A model generated the notes under the pieces. That model worked only from the letters and a program-made list of their open reading frames with translations. It was not told where the DNA came from and did no database searches. Made by a program: the position numbers and the translations under genes. Shown piece by piece: positions 12,255 through 22,445 of a stretch of DNA of 64,000 bases (within the stretch, counting starts at the first letter, position 1; each line of letters begins with the position of its first letter). Source of the DNA: Tigriopus japonicus (taxonomy: Eukaryota > Arthropoda > Copepoda > Harpacticoida > Harpacticidae); contig CM021321.1 of assembly GCA_010645155.1 (NCBI GenBank), forward strand, positions 2,145,655 through 2,209,654, in the 5' to 3' direction.

Positions 12255-12838
12255 ATGTTAGGCCATGTTTTCGTGACAGTGGGCACCACCCAATTCCAAA
12301 AACTCATTGATACGATTTTTGAGCCCATCACATTGGCCGCTCTTCAAGACAAAGGCTGCCGGAAATTGACCGTTCAAAAAGGACACTCGGTCGTGTCATC
12401 AGAATTGCTAGAGAGCCTTAAAGGTAACTACACAACGACCCTTAGTAAGCTTAGGTGTCTTGGTTATTTATGATTTATTCTTCTCTAGGTTTACCGTTCC
12501 CGGTTCAGATCTATGATTTCAAGCCCAGTTTGAAGGAAGATATCGATCAATCGGATGTAGTGATAGCTCATGCTGGAGCCGGAACGTCTTTGGAAGTGTT
12601 GGAAGAAGGACGAAAGCCTTTAATTGTGGTGGTCAACGAGACGTTGATGGACAATCATCAGATTGAATTGGCCGAGAAACTCGCCAATGAAGGTCATTGC
12701 CACTATTGCTACTGTGAGACTTTGGTCGACGAGATTGAATCGTTCGACCCTAGCACACTGAAGCCTTTACCACAGGGTCAAGCTGGAGCCTTCGCTCAAT
12801 ACTTCGAAGAAACTCTTAAAGCCACATTCAAATTTTAA
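12255..12838 (+). CDS. ALG13: UDP-GlcNAc transferase catalytic subunit ALG13
   Basis: Two exons, 12255-12423 and 12489-12838, give 172 aa, the length of the short glycosyltransferase form. ALG13 pairs with membrane-bound ALG14 on the cytosolic ER face and adds the second GlcNAc to GlcNAc-PP-dolichol. The N-terminus has the family start [10 protein letters not shown]. The core [38 protein letters not shown] is close to human ALG13, including the HAGAG UDP-sugar loop and the NHQ.ELA block. The 65-nt intron has GTAACT and TCTCTAG ends and is phase 1. The stop codon (12836-12838) is followed after one base by the RFT1 start, which suggests a shared transcript. There is no OTU or Tudor extension as in the long vertebrate form. 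Confidence 0.93.
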
Positions 12839-12839
12839 A

Positions 12840-14441
12840 ATGGCCACTAAGAAAAATCAGGTGCTTCAAAAGAGCATCCAAAACGCATGGCTCACCATCT
12901 TGTCCTCGATAACCGTAAGGATCTTTACCTTTGGTATCAATGCTTACGTGCTTCGACATCAGAAGAGCGAAATTCTAGGCCTTGGAGTGCGATTGTTGCT
13001 TCTCTTCGACACCCTATTGTTCCTAAGTCGAGAGGCTTTTCGAAAGGCTTGTCTAACCCGTCCAGAAAACGGAAATTGGCGAGGAATCATCAATCTGACT
13101 TGGTTATCCGTGCCTTTTGGCTGTGTTTTGTCGCTCATTCTTGGATATATTTGGATTCATTTATTAGAATTGCCGCATTTGGCCTTGGTGGACTCGTATA
13201 TCAAGTGTGTCTATCTAACTTGTGCCAGTGTGATTATCACGTTATGTTCGGAACCATTCTTCATCATTGGTCAAGCTTATATGCATATAAAATTCAGAAG
13301 TGCTGTCGATCTCTTTTGGGGTTGTGCCACGCCTTTTGTCCAAGGATTAGTCATCACTTTCATTAAAGATGATGAAGATCGTCTTCTCTGGATTGGTTTA
13401 GCCTCCATTTTGGTGAGCTCCGTGTTCCTGGCGAGTCATTTGGTGTACTTTTCTTGGGTGATTGGAAGCGATGACGACGATAAAACCGATCGAATTCCAT
13501 TTCGGTCCATGATCGAGTTCCTGCCAGATATTTCACGGTTCAATGTGGATCATTCGCGATTGGCTCTTTCCATCAGTTTCTTCAAACAAGGGTTCTTCAA
13601 GCAATTCCTTACCGAGGGCGAGAAATATGTGTTTACCTGGTTCAGTTTGATGACCTTGTCGGAACAAGGAATTTATGACGTGATTGCCAATCTGGGATCC
13701 ATTCCAGCCAGATTGTTTTTCGTCAAACTAGAAGAAAGTGCTCATTTGTACTTCAGTCAGACGGTGAGACGAAAACCCAAGGCCGAAATGCCCCAAGAAG
13801 AGGCACCTTCTCGACATCTTCATCTCCTGCTCAAAGGTCTCATCCTCCTTGGAATGGTGATCGTGACTTTTGGGATGTCTTATTCACATTTGCTTCTTCA
13901 TTTGTATGGAGGAACTCTTTTAAGTGATGGTCTTGGGCCGCGTTTACTTCGAAGTCATTGCTTTTACATTATATTTCTGGCCTTGAATGGGATAAGCGAG
14001 TGCTACGCTTTCAATGTCATGAGTGCCGAAGCAGTTTCTACCTACAACTATTGGATGGCAGGGATGTCTGTGATCTTTTTGTGCTGTGCCTGGGGTTTTG
14101 CTAAAATATTCGGTCCCGTTGGATTCGTTTTGGCCAATATTTGCAATTTTAGCATGAGGATTGTCCATAATTTTAGCGTAATCCACCGCCGTCATTCAGA
14201 AGTGGAGGTGAATCCGTTAAAGGGACTTGTTCCCAATTGGAAAGTGCTCCTCGTTTTGAGTTCGTCGGGTGTAATATGTCAAATATCGGAGCATTTTATC
14301 TACGAACCAACTTTAAAACCATCGGTGATTCATTTGATAATCGGCGCTACTTTGTTCCTTCTCACGTTAATTGTTATAGTGATATCCGACAAAGATTGGA
14401 AGGCAATTATCCAAAGCAAATTGAAAAAGAAAACCCAATAA
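12840..14441 (+). CDS. RFT1: dolichol-oligosaccharide translocation protein RFT1
   Basis: This is a single exon of 533 aa (human 541). RFT1 is a polytopic ER membrane protein of the MOP/PST flippase superfamily, needed for Man5GlcNAc2-PP-dolichol to be used in the ER lumen. Whether it is itself the flippase is debated. Evidence is the N-terminal QNAWLTILSSITVRIFTFGINAYVLR-type segment with many hydrophobic segments through to the C-terminus. The conserved region FFKQFLTEGEKYVFT near residue 255 is a hallmark. It ends in a Lys-rich tail KLKKKTQ. It starts at ATG 12840, one base after the ALG13 stop, leaving no room for its own promoter or a splice acceptor. It converges on the MBD-like gene, with only 144 bases between the coding ends. 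Confidence 0.94.
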   Translation: MATKKNQVLQKSIQNAWLTILSSITVRIFTFGINAYVLRHQKSEILGLGVRLLLLFDTLLFLSREAFRKACLTRPENGNWRGIINLTWLSVPFGCVLSLILGYIWIHLLELPHLALVDSYIKCVYLTCASVIITLCSEPFFIIGQAYMHIKFRSAVDLFWGCATPFVQGLVITFIKDDEDRLLWIGLASILVSSVFLASHLVYFSWVIGSDDDDKTDRIPFRSMIEFLPDISRFNVDHSRLALSISFFKQGFFKQFLTEGEKYVFTWFSLMTLSEQGIYDVIANLGSIPARLFFVKLEESAHLYFSQTVRRKPKAEMPQEEAPSRHLHLLLKGLILLGMVIVTFGMSYSHLLLHLYGGTLLSDGLGPRLLRSHCFYIIFLALNGISECYAFNVMSAEAVSTYNYWMAGMSVIFLCCAWGFAKIFGPVGFVLANICNFSMRIVHNFSVIHRRHSEVEVNPLKGLVPNWKVLLVLSSSGVICQISEHFIYEPTLKPSVIHLIIGATLFLLTLIVIVISDKDWKAIIQSKLKKKTQ

Positions 14442-14585
14442 TTAAAACCACATCGACATTTGTCACTTTTATTCTAGCCTTAACAGGCAACACGAATTGA
14501 TGGAGCACTTTGGCTACAAAAAATAAGGAACTTACTCACAATTGAAACATTTTCAAAAAAAAATCCACAGATCGTCATAAGCGTT

Positions 14586-17500
14586 TCAGTGTTTCTCGGA
14601 CTGATTTTTAATGTTAGCATGGTGAAAATGTTGCCAAGCCCCAAGGGGAGTTTCCACTTGGTGGCCAGATTTGTGGACGTAAGTGACTTCCAATTCAACC
14701 GAGTCGAGATCACCATTTGCAGAGGTAGTTCTGGTTCGTTTAGCCCATCCAGGAGGCAATTCAGAGCATTTGGAGACACCATCGAGGTGTGAGTATAACG
14801 CTTTCAGGCGTTCCACAGGAGAAATAACCTTCGTGGATGCGTCTGGCATGACATCCGTGTCCAATTGATGGCGGTCTTCATTAGGACGATGGTCCTCTTT
14901 CCAATTGGCCGTTAACTCTTTGCGCCTGGCCTTGATCTTGGCCCTCCATTGGCGAAGCTCCATGACATCAGCCACCGTTTTGCCCCAATGCTTCACCAAA
15001 ATGCGGCCGTCTTTCTTGTTCTCGGTCTGAACTGGAGCGAGGAGTTGGGCTTTCAGCACTTCATCTTCCAATTCTAAAGCCTTGTAATCGGCTGAAGTGG
15101 CACCTCTCGGTTCTTTCTCCTTGCTCTCTGTCACGTACTTGAGAGCAGCGATCTTGGAGGTGAACCATCCACCTGCTTCCAATTGAGGCGGAAGTTTAAT
15201 CCCGGCCAATTGGAACTCTGGGGCGGGTTCTTGTTGCTGTTCAGTGGATGAGGATCGCTTTCGCTTGTTCGATCTCAGTTTCTTCTTCTTGGGTTCCTCC
15301 TCGCTATCGTCGCTGCCGTTCTTGGCCATGATCTCCTCTCGCAATTGAATTTGATTGCCAGCGAATTTCCTGGCCGGACGAATGCCATAGACTGTGGTTT
15401 GGGGCTTCGACTTGGCCGTTGACTCTTGTGATCGTTGGATTGCACGTGGATCTTGAACATTGCTCGAGGACAAATGGGGCGATGGGACCTCTTTGGTTTG
15501 AGAACATCTTAAGTTAGCCGCTGGGGAATTGCTGTTTTCATAGTGACTTTCGTTGACCATGGATTTTGTCATTGGAATTTCTTGCATTTTTCTAACATTG
15601 TTCAAGGCTGAAGCCAAAGATGCGAAACGGCGACCGGTCGGTGATTCGTACGAGATCTCTACTTTAGCTGTTCCTGGACGAGGACGACGAATCATGGTCC
15701 AACCGATGGGAAGAGAGGCATCCTTAATCTCGCTCATGGGAATTCGTTCTGAATTGACTTCCACCGGACTTTTACTCGCCTTTATGACAGCACGTTCATT
15801 GACAGTCTCTTTATTAATGATTAATTGGGCCTTGGGTTCTTCAGGGCGAGTCGTTGGCAAACCGTTGACCTTAAACATGGGCTTGAGTTTGCCAGAGCAA
15901 AGGTTTTTCAACGACACTGCTTGGATCAAATCAGGCTCTGGTTCACTGGCCCTGGAACTGGGCCGCGATTTACTCTCGGAACTTTGATCAGAAGACCTCC
16001 GAGCCGATCTCAAGGATCGCTTACTCGAGTGGATGGCTTCAGTCAATTCACGGGCTCTCTGAACGGTGCATAAGCCTAATGTTTCGAGGTATTCAAGACG
16101 GTCATTGAACTCGTGAATTTTAGTCTTGCTCGGACCATAATCTCCGGCTCCGACGACTCCCGGAGGCTTGAGCAAATCCATGGCACAAAAATGGTCATAG
16201 AGAGCATGTGGAATCCGGCCCAAGGATTCCAGAATCACTTTGGCTACATTGATAGACACTAGGGAAAGAGACCAGCCTTGGAACTGGAAGTGATCCATCC
16301 CATCGGGATAGAGATCGCGAATCACGTTAAACAGTTGAGGCAAATTGATACTAAAGTCGGAAAACAGTTTGTGAAAGATGTCCACGGACACGAAACGCAA
16401 TCTACTTTCCGGGTTGGTCGTGATGACCAAATCTTTGATGAAGCAGGCGATATCTTCTTTTTGACAATTCTTTTCGGAGTGTTGCTTCTTCTTGACATGA
16501 CCTTGTTTCTTAGGCTGGGCGACAAATTTGGCCTTATCCAACGCTAAGGACGGACTTGATAACATCATGGTAGGAACTATTTGCGATCCACTTGGGACCG
16601 GATTGCGTGTTTCTGGAACAATTGACGGGCCAGAGTCTTGAATTTCTTTCAAACGGGCCTTAAGATCTGACAAACCCGTCGCTTCATCCAAGTTGAACAC
16701 CAGGGTGTTTTTGGCGGGAGGAATGGGCATTGGTTGAGCTGGAGGCTCACAAGAGGAAGAAACAGTTTGAGGCAGATTAACGGGCAGGAGTGTTTCCGGA
16801 CGAGTGGATTCCTTCAGGATCTCTGACAAGGTTTTTATCTTCTTATTATTCCCCCTGGAATTCTCGGCCACTTTCTTCATGAATTCATTGTTGGCCAACA
16901 ATTGGGGTCTTTGGGAGGGTCGCTTCTTATCTATGTTTATCGGGGAGGAATTCAAACGATTCTTCGGAGCAGCTTGTCTCAAAACAGTCACAGCATTGTT
17001 CAAGTCCTTTGAATTATTAGATTTGGGCGTGGCATTAACGGGCATCTTGGGAAGGGAGCTATCAATAGGCACAGCCAATTTGTTGGACGCTGACTTCGTC
17101 CGTCTTTTGGGTCCAGGTTTCACCCGAGAAGAGCAAACCGATCCGGTGGTTTTGGGCTGGATTTCCACCGGAGAAGGACTGATTTGAGCCAAGCTCTTTT
17201 GAAACGTGGGCGATTGGAGAAACGCTTGGAACGAGTTCTGAAACGGGCTGACCGGTTGACTGGGAGGTAGCTTGGGCACGCTTAGCACATCCGGAGTAAC
17301 GGATCCCCCCGTTTCAGTGATTGCCCCCGTCTTAGATGCCACAGCCAAAGATTGCACCGGCTTCAAGGATTCAATCGCACCGGATACTCCGGATCCATTT
17401 TCCGGCGATGGCACCGGTGTGATGGTGATTTCACCCATAACCGTCGATATTGGGGCCGGGGCCGTCGGTTTAATCAGTTTCTGCGGCATCAACGGCTTTC

Positions 17501-18113
17501 TTTTGGTCTGTCTGGGGCGATTATCCGTCCAAAGGTGGGTCATATGGGCGGGCCAAGAGGCTCTCCGTACAGATTCGGCTTCCGCCGCCAAATTCGGTTG
17601 ATGCCAATGGATTTGCCCCAACTTCACCATCGAACTCATGATCAAAGAAGGCAACGAAGAGGCTGACCCTTGTCTCGGATCGCCGATCAAATCCATGACC
17701 CGTCTTAATTGGGCTAAGATCTCGTCTTTTTGCGTGAATCCCGCCAGTCTCATGGCCCGAAACAGGTCCTTTTGAATGGCTTTGGGCAGCTTGAAATTCA
17801 TGTAATCCGATCGCGGACGGACTTGAACCTTTTCAGCCACGATTTCCAGTTCATCGCCTTCATTGGCACTGGAAACGGGTGAAATGGGGGTGGTTCGAGC
17901 CTCCACATGGCTCAAAATGGCGTGACGAGTGCGTCGTAAGAGATCCGGAGACAACCAAGCCGGATGATCGGCGATTCGTTCTCCGGTTTGGATCACCTCC
18001 GGTTTGCTCTCGTCGCTCTCGAGGGTGATGAGGGTGTCATTGTGGAAATCGGCCTCGGACATCATCATGTCCAACGAGTTCAGGGTCCAAGATGAATGAG
18101 AATGCGATGACAT
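14586..18113 (-). CDS. large protein with two MBD-like segments, family uncertain
   Basis: This is an uninterrupted 1175-aa frame starting at ATG 18113. Near residue 800 is LPIGWTMIRRPRPGTAKVEI followed by SYESPTGRRFASL. Near residue 1119 is ELPPGWAKRTRTT and a matching VTYVHKSGHQVETPL. Both look like the LPxGW...YxSPxGxRF core of methyl-CpG-binding or TAM-type domains. Near residue 200 are Trp-rich and basic stretches, and residues ~970-1000 contain a Lys/Arg cluster resembling a nuclear signal. Much of the rest is Ser/Pro-rich and likely disordered. A chromatin-associated role is inferred from the MBD-like folds only. The DNA-contact residues cannot be checked without alignment. BAZ2, MBD5/6 or insect six-banded relatives are possible. 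Lack of introns over 3.5 kb is unusual for this window. Confidence 0.6.
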   Translation of the reverse strand: MSSHSHSSWTLNSLDMMMSEADFHNDTLITLESDESKPEVIQTGERIADHPAWLSPDLLRRTRHAILSHVEARTTPISPVSSANEGDELEIVAEKVQVRPRSDYMNFKLPKAIQKDLFRAMRLAGFTQKDEILAQLRRVMDLIGDPRQGSASSLPSLIMSSMVKLGQIHWHQPNLAAEAESVRRASWPAHMTHLWTDNRPRQTKRKPLMPQKLIKPTAPAPISTVMGEITITPVPSPENGSGVSGAIESLKPVQSLAVASKTGAITETGGSVTPDVLSVPKLPPSQPVSPFQNSFQAFLQSPTFQKSLAQISPSPVEIQPKTTGSVCSSRVKPGPKRRTKSASNKLAVPIDSSLPKMPVNATPKSNNSKDLNNAVTVLRQAAPKNRLNSSPINIDKKRPSQRPQLLANNEFMKKVAENSRGNNKKIKTLSEILKESTRPETLLPVNLPQTVSSSCEPPAQPMPIPPAKNTLVFNLDEATGLSDLKARLKEIQDSGPSIVPETRNPVPSGSQIVPTMMLSSPSLALDKAKFVAQPKKQGHVKKKQHSEKNCQKEDIACFIKDLVITTNPESRLRFVSVDIFHKLFSDFSINLPQLFNVIRDLYPDGMDHFQFQGWSLSLVSINVAKVILESLGRIPHALYDHFCAMDLLKPPGVVGAGDYGPSKTKIHEFNDRLEYLETLGLCTVQRARELTEAIHSSKRSLRSARRSSDQSSESKSRPSSRASEPEPDLIQAVSLKNLCSGKLKPMFKVNGLPTTRPEEPKAQLIINKETVNERAVIKASKSPVEVNSERIPMSEIKDASLPIGWTMIRRPRPGTAKVEISYESPTGRRFASLASALNNVRKMQEIPMTKSMVNESHYENSNSPAANLRCSQTKEVPSPHLSSSNVQDPRAIQRSQESTAKSKPQTTVYGIRPARKFAGNQIQLREEIMAKNGSDDSEEEPKKKKLRSNKRKRSSSTEQQQEPAPEFQLAGIKLPPQLEAGGWFTSKIAALKYVTESKEKEPRGATSADYKALELEDEVLKAQLLAPVQTENKKDGRILVKHWGKTVADVMELRQWRAKIKARRKELTANWKEDHRPNEDRHQLDTDVMPDASTKVISPVERLKALYSHLDGVSKCSELPPGWAKRTRTTSANGDLDSVELEVTYVHKSGHQVETPLGAWQHFHHANIKNQSEKH

Positions 18114-19409
18114 TCAGGGAGAAGAGTTCAGAATGGGGTTGATTTGACCTCGGGTCGGACCCAACGCCCCAAGTGGGTGGATTCGCGGGCGGATCATGCG
18201 CGTCAGAAGCGATTTCGAGCGCAACCCATTCATGCATTGACTCGTATACCTTTCACTTTTACTTTTCTTCTTGATCTGATGCGTTTCTAGTCAGGGTTGC
18301 TGGATGAAATGAATGGATGTTGTCAAAGGTATGGCCAAACTTTTCAAATTTAGTTTCTTTTTGCAGATACCTCTAGGGTAGTGTCTCATTCAGTACGTTG
18401 AAAAGTAAAAAAATCGTTCAAAATTCAAAATTCACTGTAAGATGTTTTGAGTTGCATATTTTTGGTACCCAATCAAATTATTAAAATCTCCGATTCCACA
18501 AATGTGGCAGCACTGATAATCTGCCTCAGTGCTGCCTTATCGGAAAATTTGTTCAGCCTTGCGAAAGAGAGGAGAGAGTAAAAAGCTAGAGTCAGATTCA
18601 GGCAATGTTTCGGCAAGTTTTTTCATTTGCCGTTTGGAAACATGAACAAAAAGAAACAAGAGCCGATACGAAAATCCATTTCATTTCGATCTGATTGTTG
18701 AAATGCTTGTAAAAATGAAAAGGGAAACTAATCAATCCTATTCAATTGACAAAACCTGTTGCATTTCTGAATTTGACAAAGTTCCTACTCGTTCGTGTGC
18801 AATAAAAAAATCGCAAAATAAAAATTTAATACCACCTATACTGAATTTCTCAATGGCTTGCTATTGTCATAAAATAACATTAAGAACTTATGTCAAATCA
18901 CCCGTCCTGAAGTCTGACTTACCTCAGTTGTCCCAATCGGCAATCCTGCCATGTCATAAGGCACGGCAGGACATGCGTATTTTGCCAAGGCAGCTCTGTT
19001 TGTCCGCGCGTGTCTCTGTCAAAGGTGTGTATCATCAGTCAGGCAGCAGAGATCTAGTGTGGCCATTGGCCAAGCTGTTTCTCCACTGCAGCAGACAGGA
19101 CGAATGCCCAACAAAGTTTGATCACTCAGGCTGACCAAATCCGTCTCGTTTTTTCCTTTTCGAATCGTGCGTAAAACATATTCCAAGATGCTTTTGCTAA
19201 TTTTACACAGCTTCTTTAACGGTGTTCCTACCTTTATGGGTATAATTTTAAATGATAAAAATAGGAACTTGATCAAGAATGAAATGATAAAAAGTTGGCA
19301 ATGTAGAATGCTCAAAAACTGCTGAAGAAGTATCTTGAATTTATTGCAAAAAAGGTGTGTTACAACAAAAATTAAGCACAAACTAAAAAGTTGTCAGATA
19401 AATGCCTTC
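18114..19409. other. intergenic region with a perfect hairpin
   Basis: This lies between the MBD-like gene start and the DHRS12 3' end. GGCAGCACTGA (18506-18516) and TCAGTGCTGCC (18526-18536) form a perfect 11-bp inverted repeat with a 9-base loop. The longest frames show no family resemblance and atypical composition. Nothing else was recognised. Confidence 0.5.
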
Positions 19410-20890
19410 TCATGAGCTAAACCGCTTGTAGTAATCGTCCAATATTTCCATCAATTTGTCTTCGTCTTCCGGTTTGGATTGGGTCCATGACAACGGTAAA
19501 TGCTCGCTTGTCACTTTACGGTCTTGAAAGAAGGACCCGGATTTTTCTTTTGAAGCACTTTCGGCCACAGCCAACCACACAATGGTGTCTCCACCTTGTT
19601 CAACCGTGCGGAGACGATTCTTCATTTTTTCATAGAACTCCGGCATGGAACTTCGAACTGCGGGCGTGTCAGCCCAACCTGCAAAAAAATTGCAACATTA
19701 ATCATTGAAGCCTGTTTCATTCAAGGAAAGCATGATAGATTCACTTGAAAATAGGATTTAATGTGTAGGGTAACATCATTTTTTTAACAGTATTTTCCAA
19801 TTGAATTGCTTACTTTTTTTTTCCTCCGAAAGAGAAAATTGGGATTGCAGGTTAAAGGCAAAGCTCATTACTGAACATAAAAATTGGACAGCTACAACAA
19901 TTGGTGTTATATCCATTTATATTCGACAATTCGGTACAAGTCTTAAGTTATTCATTTTTTTTGTTATCTTCCTTCAAAATGGGAAAGATAAGATTTTTGT
20001 TTGAAATTTTCTTTAATCAAGGACCAAAAATATTGCTTGTGGTCAAGAGGTCTTACCTGGATGCATGGTGGAGAAATGAATCTTGGGATATTTTTCCGCA
20101 TATTTATGGGCCATGACAATCTGCTGTCTCTTATTTTGTGCGTACACCATGGTTCCGTCAAAAGGTTTCATCTTTTCGGATTGAAGATCGCTCAAGTCAA
20201 GTTTTTTGGTCAACATTCCCCCTGAAGACACAATAATCACCCGTGGATCATCGGCTTTGCTCAAAGCTGGAATCAAAGCCTCAGTGATGATATGTGTCCC
20301 CACGGTATTTGTGGCAAAGTTCTTCTCCAGTCCATCCTCGGTTTCCTAATATCACAAAACGGCGCTTTCATCATCATCATCATTCGTTCATAATCAAACC
20401 TTACTTTAGACAGACACCCACCTCTCGAGTATTAACCATACATCCTGCATTATTCACCAACACATTGAGCGAAGAAAACCTTTGAGTGAACTCCTCAGCG
20501 AATTTCAAGATAGCTCTCGGCTCCGACATATCCAAGATATGAACATGAATATCATCATTCTTGCTCTCGGTCATCAGCTCCGTTTTGGCTTCTTCAGCCG
20601 CTTTTGGATTGCGGCATACCATATGAATCGTACCACCCCTCTTAGCAATCTCTAGAGCAGCCTAAAAGTCCAAAAAAATCAAAGTTAAACACCATGTAAT
20701 CCAACAGTAAATCAATGGATCTTACTTGTTTTCCGATACCGCTGTTGGCACCCGTGATCATGTAGGATTTTCCCTGACAATTGACCTCCAAATCCTCGGA
20801 TCGGAAGTACTTGGCCGCAGCCAAGTAGCCTCCTTGCGTGTATTCACCCAAGCCTTTGCAAAACCAGACTGCATTACGGAAGAAAGACAT
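19410..20890 (-). CDS. DHRS12: short-chain dehydrogenase/reductase DHRS12
   Basis: Four exons on the minus strand: 20890-20726, 20661-20422, 20345-20057 and 19678-19410, giving 320 aa (human 317). It is an NAD(P)-dependent oxidoreductase of the SDR family with unknown physiological substrate. The Rossmann motif TGANSGIGKQ, the NNAG motif in VLVNNAGCMVN, the catalytic Ser in VIIVSSGGML and the YxxxK pair in YAQNKRQ are all present. The start MSFFRNAVWFCKGLGEYT and the HPGWADTP block match human DHRS12 closely across the exon joins. Introns are 64, 76 and 378 nt, all GT-AG. The first ~40 residues precede the SDR core and may form a membrane anchor as in the vertebrate protein. Neighbouring genes suggest no shared pathway. 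Confidence 0.93.
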
Positions 20891-22445
20891 GATTCCCGGG
20901 ATTTATCACCCAATGTCATGCAAATGAAGTTAACAAAGACGAATGCAATCCGAGCTAGGTAGAGAGTATTGATTAGTAGGACACAAGTACTTTAATGCAC
21001 ACGGAGGAAGAGCAATGCTCGGTCAATGTATTATTCAACAGCCGCTCTCGACAATCTTACGCAAGTGTCGCTCACACGTATCTCTTCACGAACCCACCAC
21101 AAGATAGGCCCGTGCATGCAGTGCTAGAGTCGTGAAATAAGATAGGGGATCAAAACCTGACATCTAGGGAGAGAAATGGGCAAAAACTTTAGTGTTGGTA
21201 ATGGAATGAGATTTTTGGTGTGGTCCTGAATTTGAATGGTTCTTCTTTACTCAGGCATGTTGGGAAAAGATTCGCTGAATTTAACTGGACTGAGAGACTA
21301 CAACTATTAAAGTCTTCAGCTACATACAACTAAGAATAACAATAACAAAAAGGAGCAAATCAATTATGTTCTTCTGGAAATGGGACCTTGTATATATTGG
21401 GTAAACTACATATTTCAATTTTCAACTCAATCAAATGTTGGAGTCAAAAGTTATTCTCTAGATAAAAGTCCAGGTAATTGCATCAATACCTGGACTGAAA
21501 AAGATTGACCCAGTGCAAGATGTTGTGAGGTTGTACAGCTGTCATGTCGAAGTTTGTCTTGAAGTTTAAAATAATGTGTGTCATGCAATGACACAAACAG
21601 TTCAGTTGTTTTTTTTCAGTGTATGACGTCCCTAGTTAGATTCCCCCTCCCCCTTTCCTTAGGAAATTTTTGAACATTTCATCACTCTCACAGACCAAGA
21701 ACCAATCTGAATCTTGGCATGACATTACCTATCAGTAGACCAATTTTAATGTTTTACATTTCTAGGTTAGAAAGAAAAATTGTAAGGTGAAGAAAACATA
21801 AAGGCTGCAAACTAATGGAAGTAAGCAAATGTTTGGGATTTGATTGCTAAAAGACTTAACCCTGAATACAATCCACCCTTGATGAAACACTGATGTTTGC
21901 TTGGACCGCTAGGGGGCCGCAAGTTTGATTAAAAAATTGACAGTTGGTTTCACTTGACTTGGAGTGGTTTGTAAATTGCTCATACTATTATTCACACGAG
22001 ATATCAAGAAACTAGATATGATAACAAAAAGTTGTCGATGGAGGATGAAAACATGGATAACTGAACTGATGATTTCATAAGGACCTTCATGAAAATTTCA
22101 GGTTTAAGCAAATCTTACCCTAATGTAGTGGTGTCATAAATTATGATTCAAATCATGGAATTCAATCATCTACTAAGTAATATTCGGCGTTTGATTATTC
22201 CCTTGACATTTATCCAATTCGGTTTTGAGCTGACACTTGAATTGCGATAATGTTTTTGGCCACGTTTTGTCTCTGTGTTTGAAAATAATTAGATTTCACA
22301 CTTGACACATTTTGGTCGATCTCGAATGATGTTGAAAAATAAAAACAAAGGGCTTCCCTAGGCCGATCAATGAACAGTTTCATTGTCATTCAAAGGATTA
22401 AAATATTCTATATTTTACACACATGTCATTCTTAACCCTTCAGCA
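20891..22445. other. intergenic, nothing recognised
   Basis: The first few hundred bases are presumably the DHRS12 promoter. The rest is AT-rich with a pyrimidine run near 21640. I see no open frame with codon or domain support, no inverted-repeat element and no RNA gene. Confidence 0.5.

Noticed and set aside
18703..19134. 143-codon plus-strand frame
   Set aside because: Low-complexity composition, no recognised motif, and no promoter or splice context.
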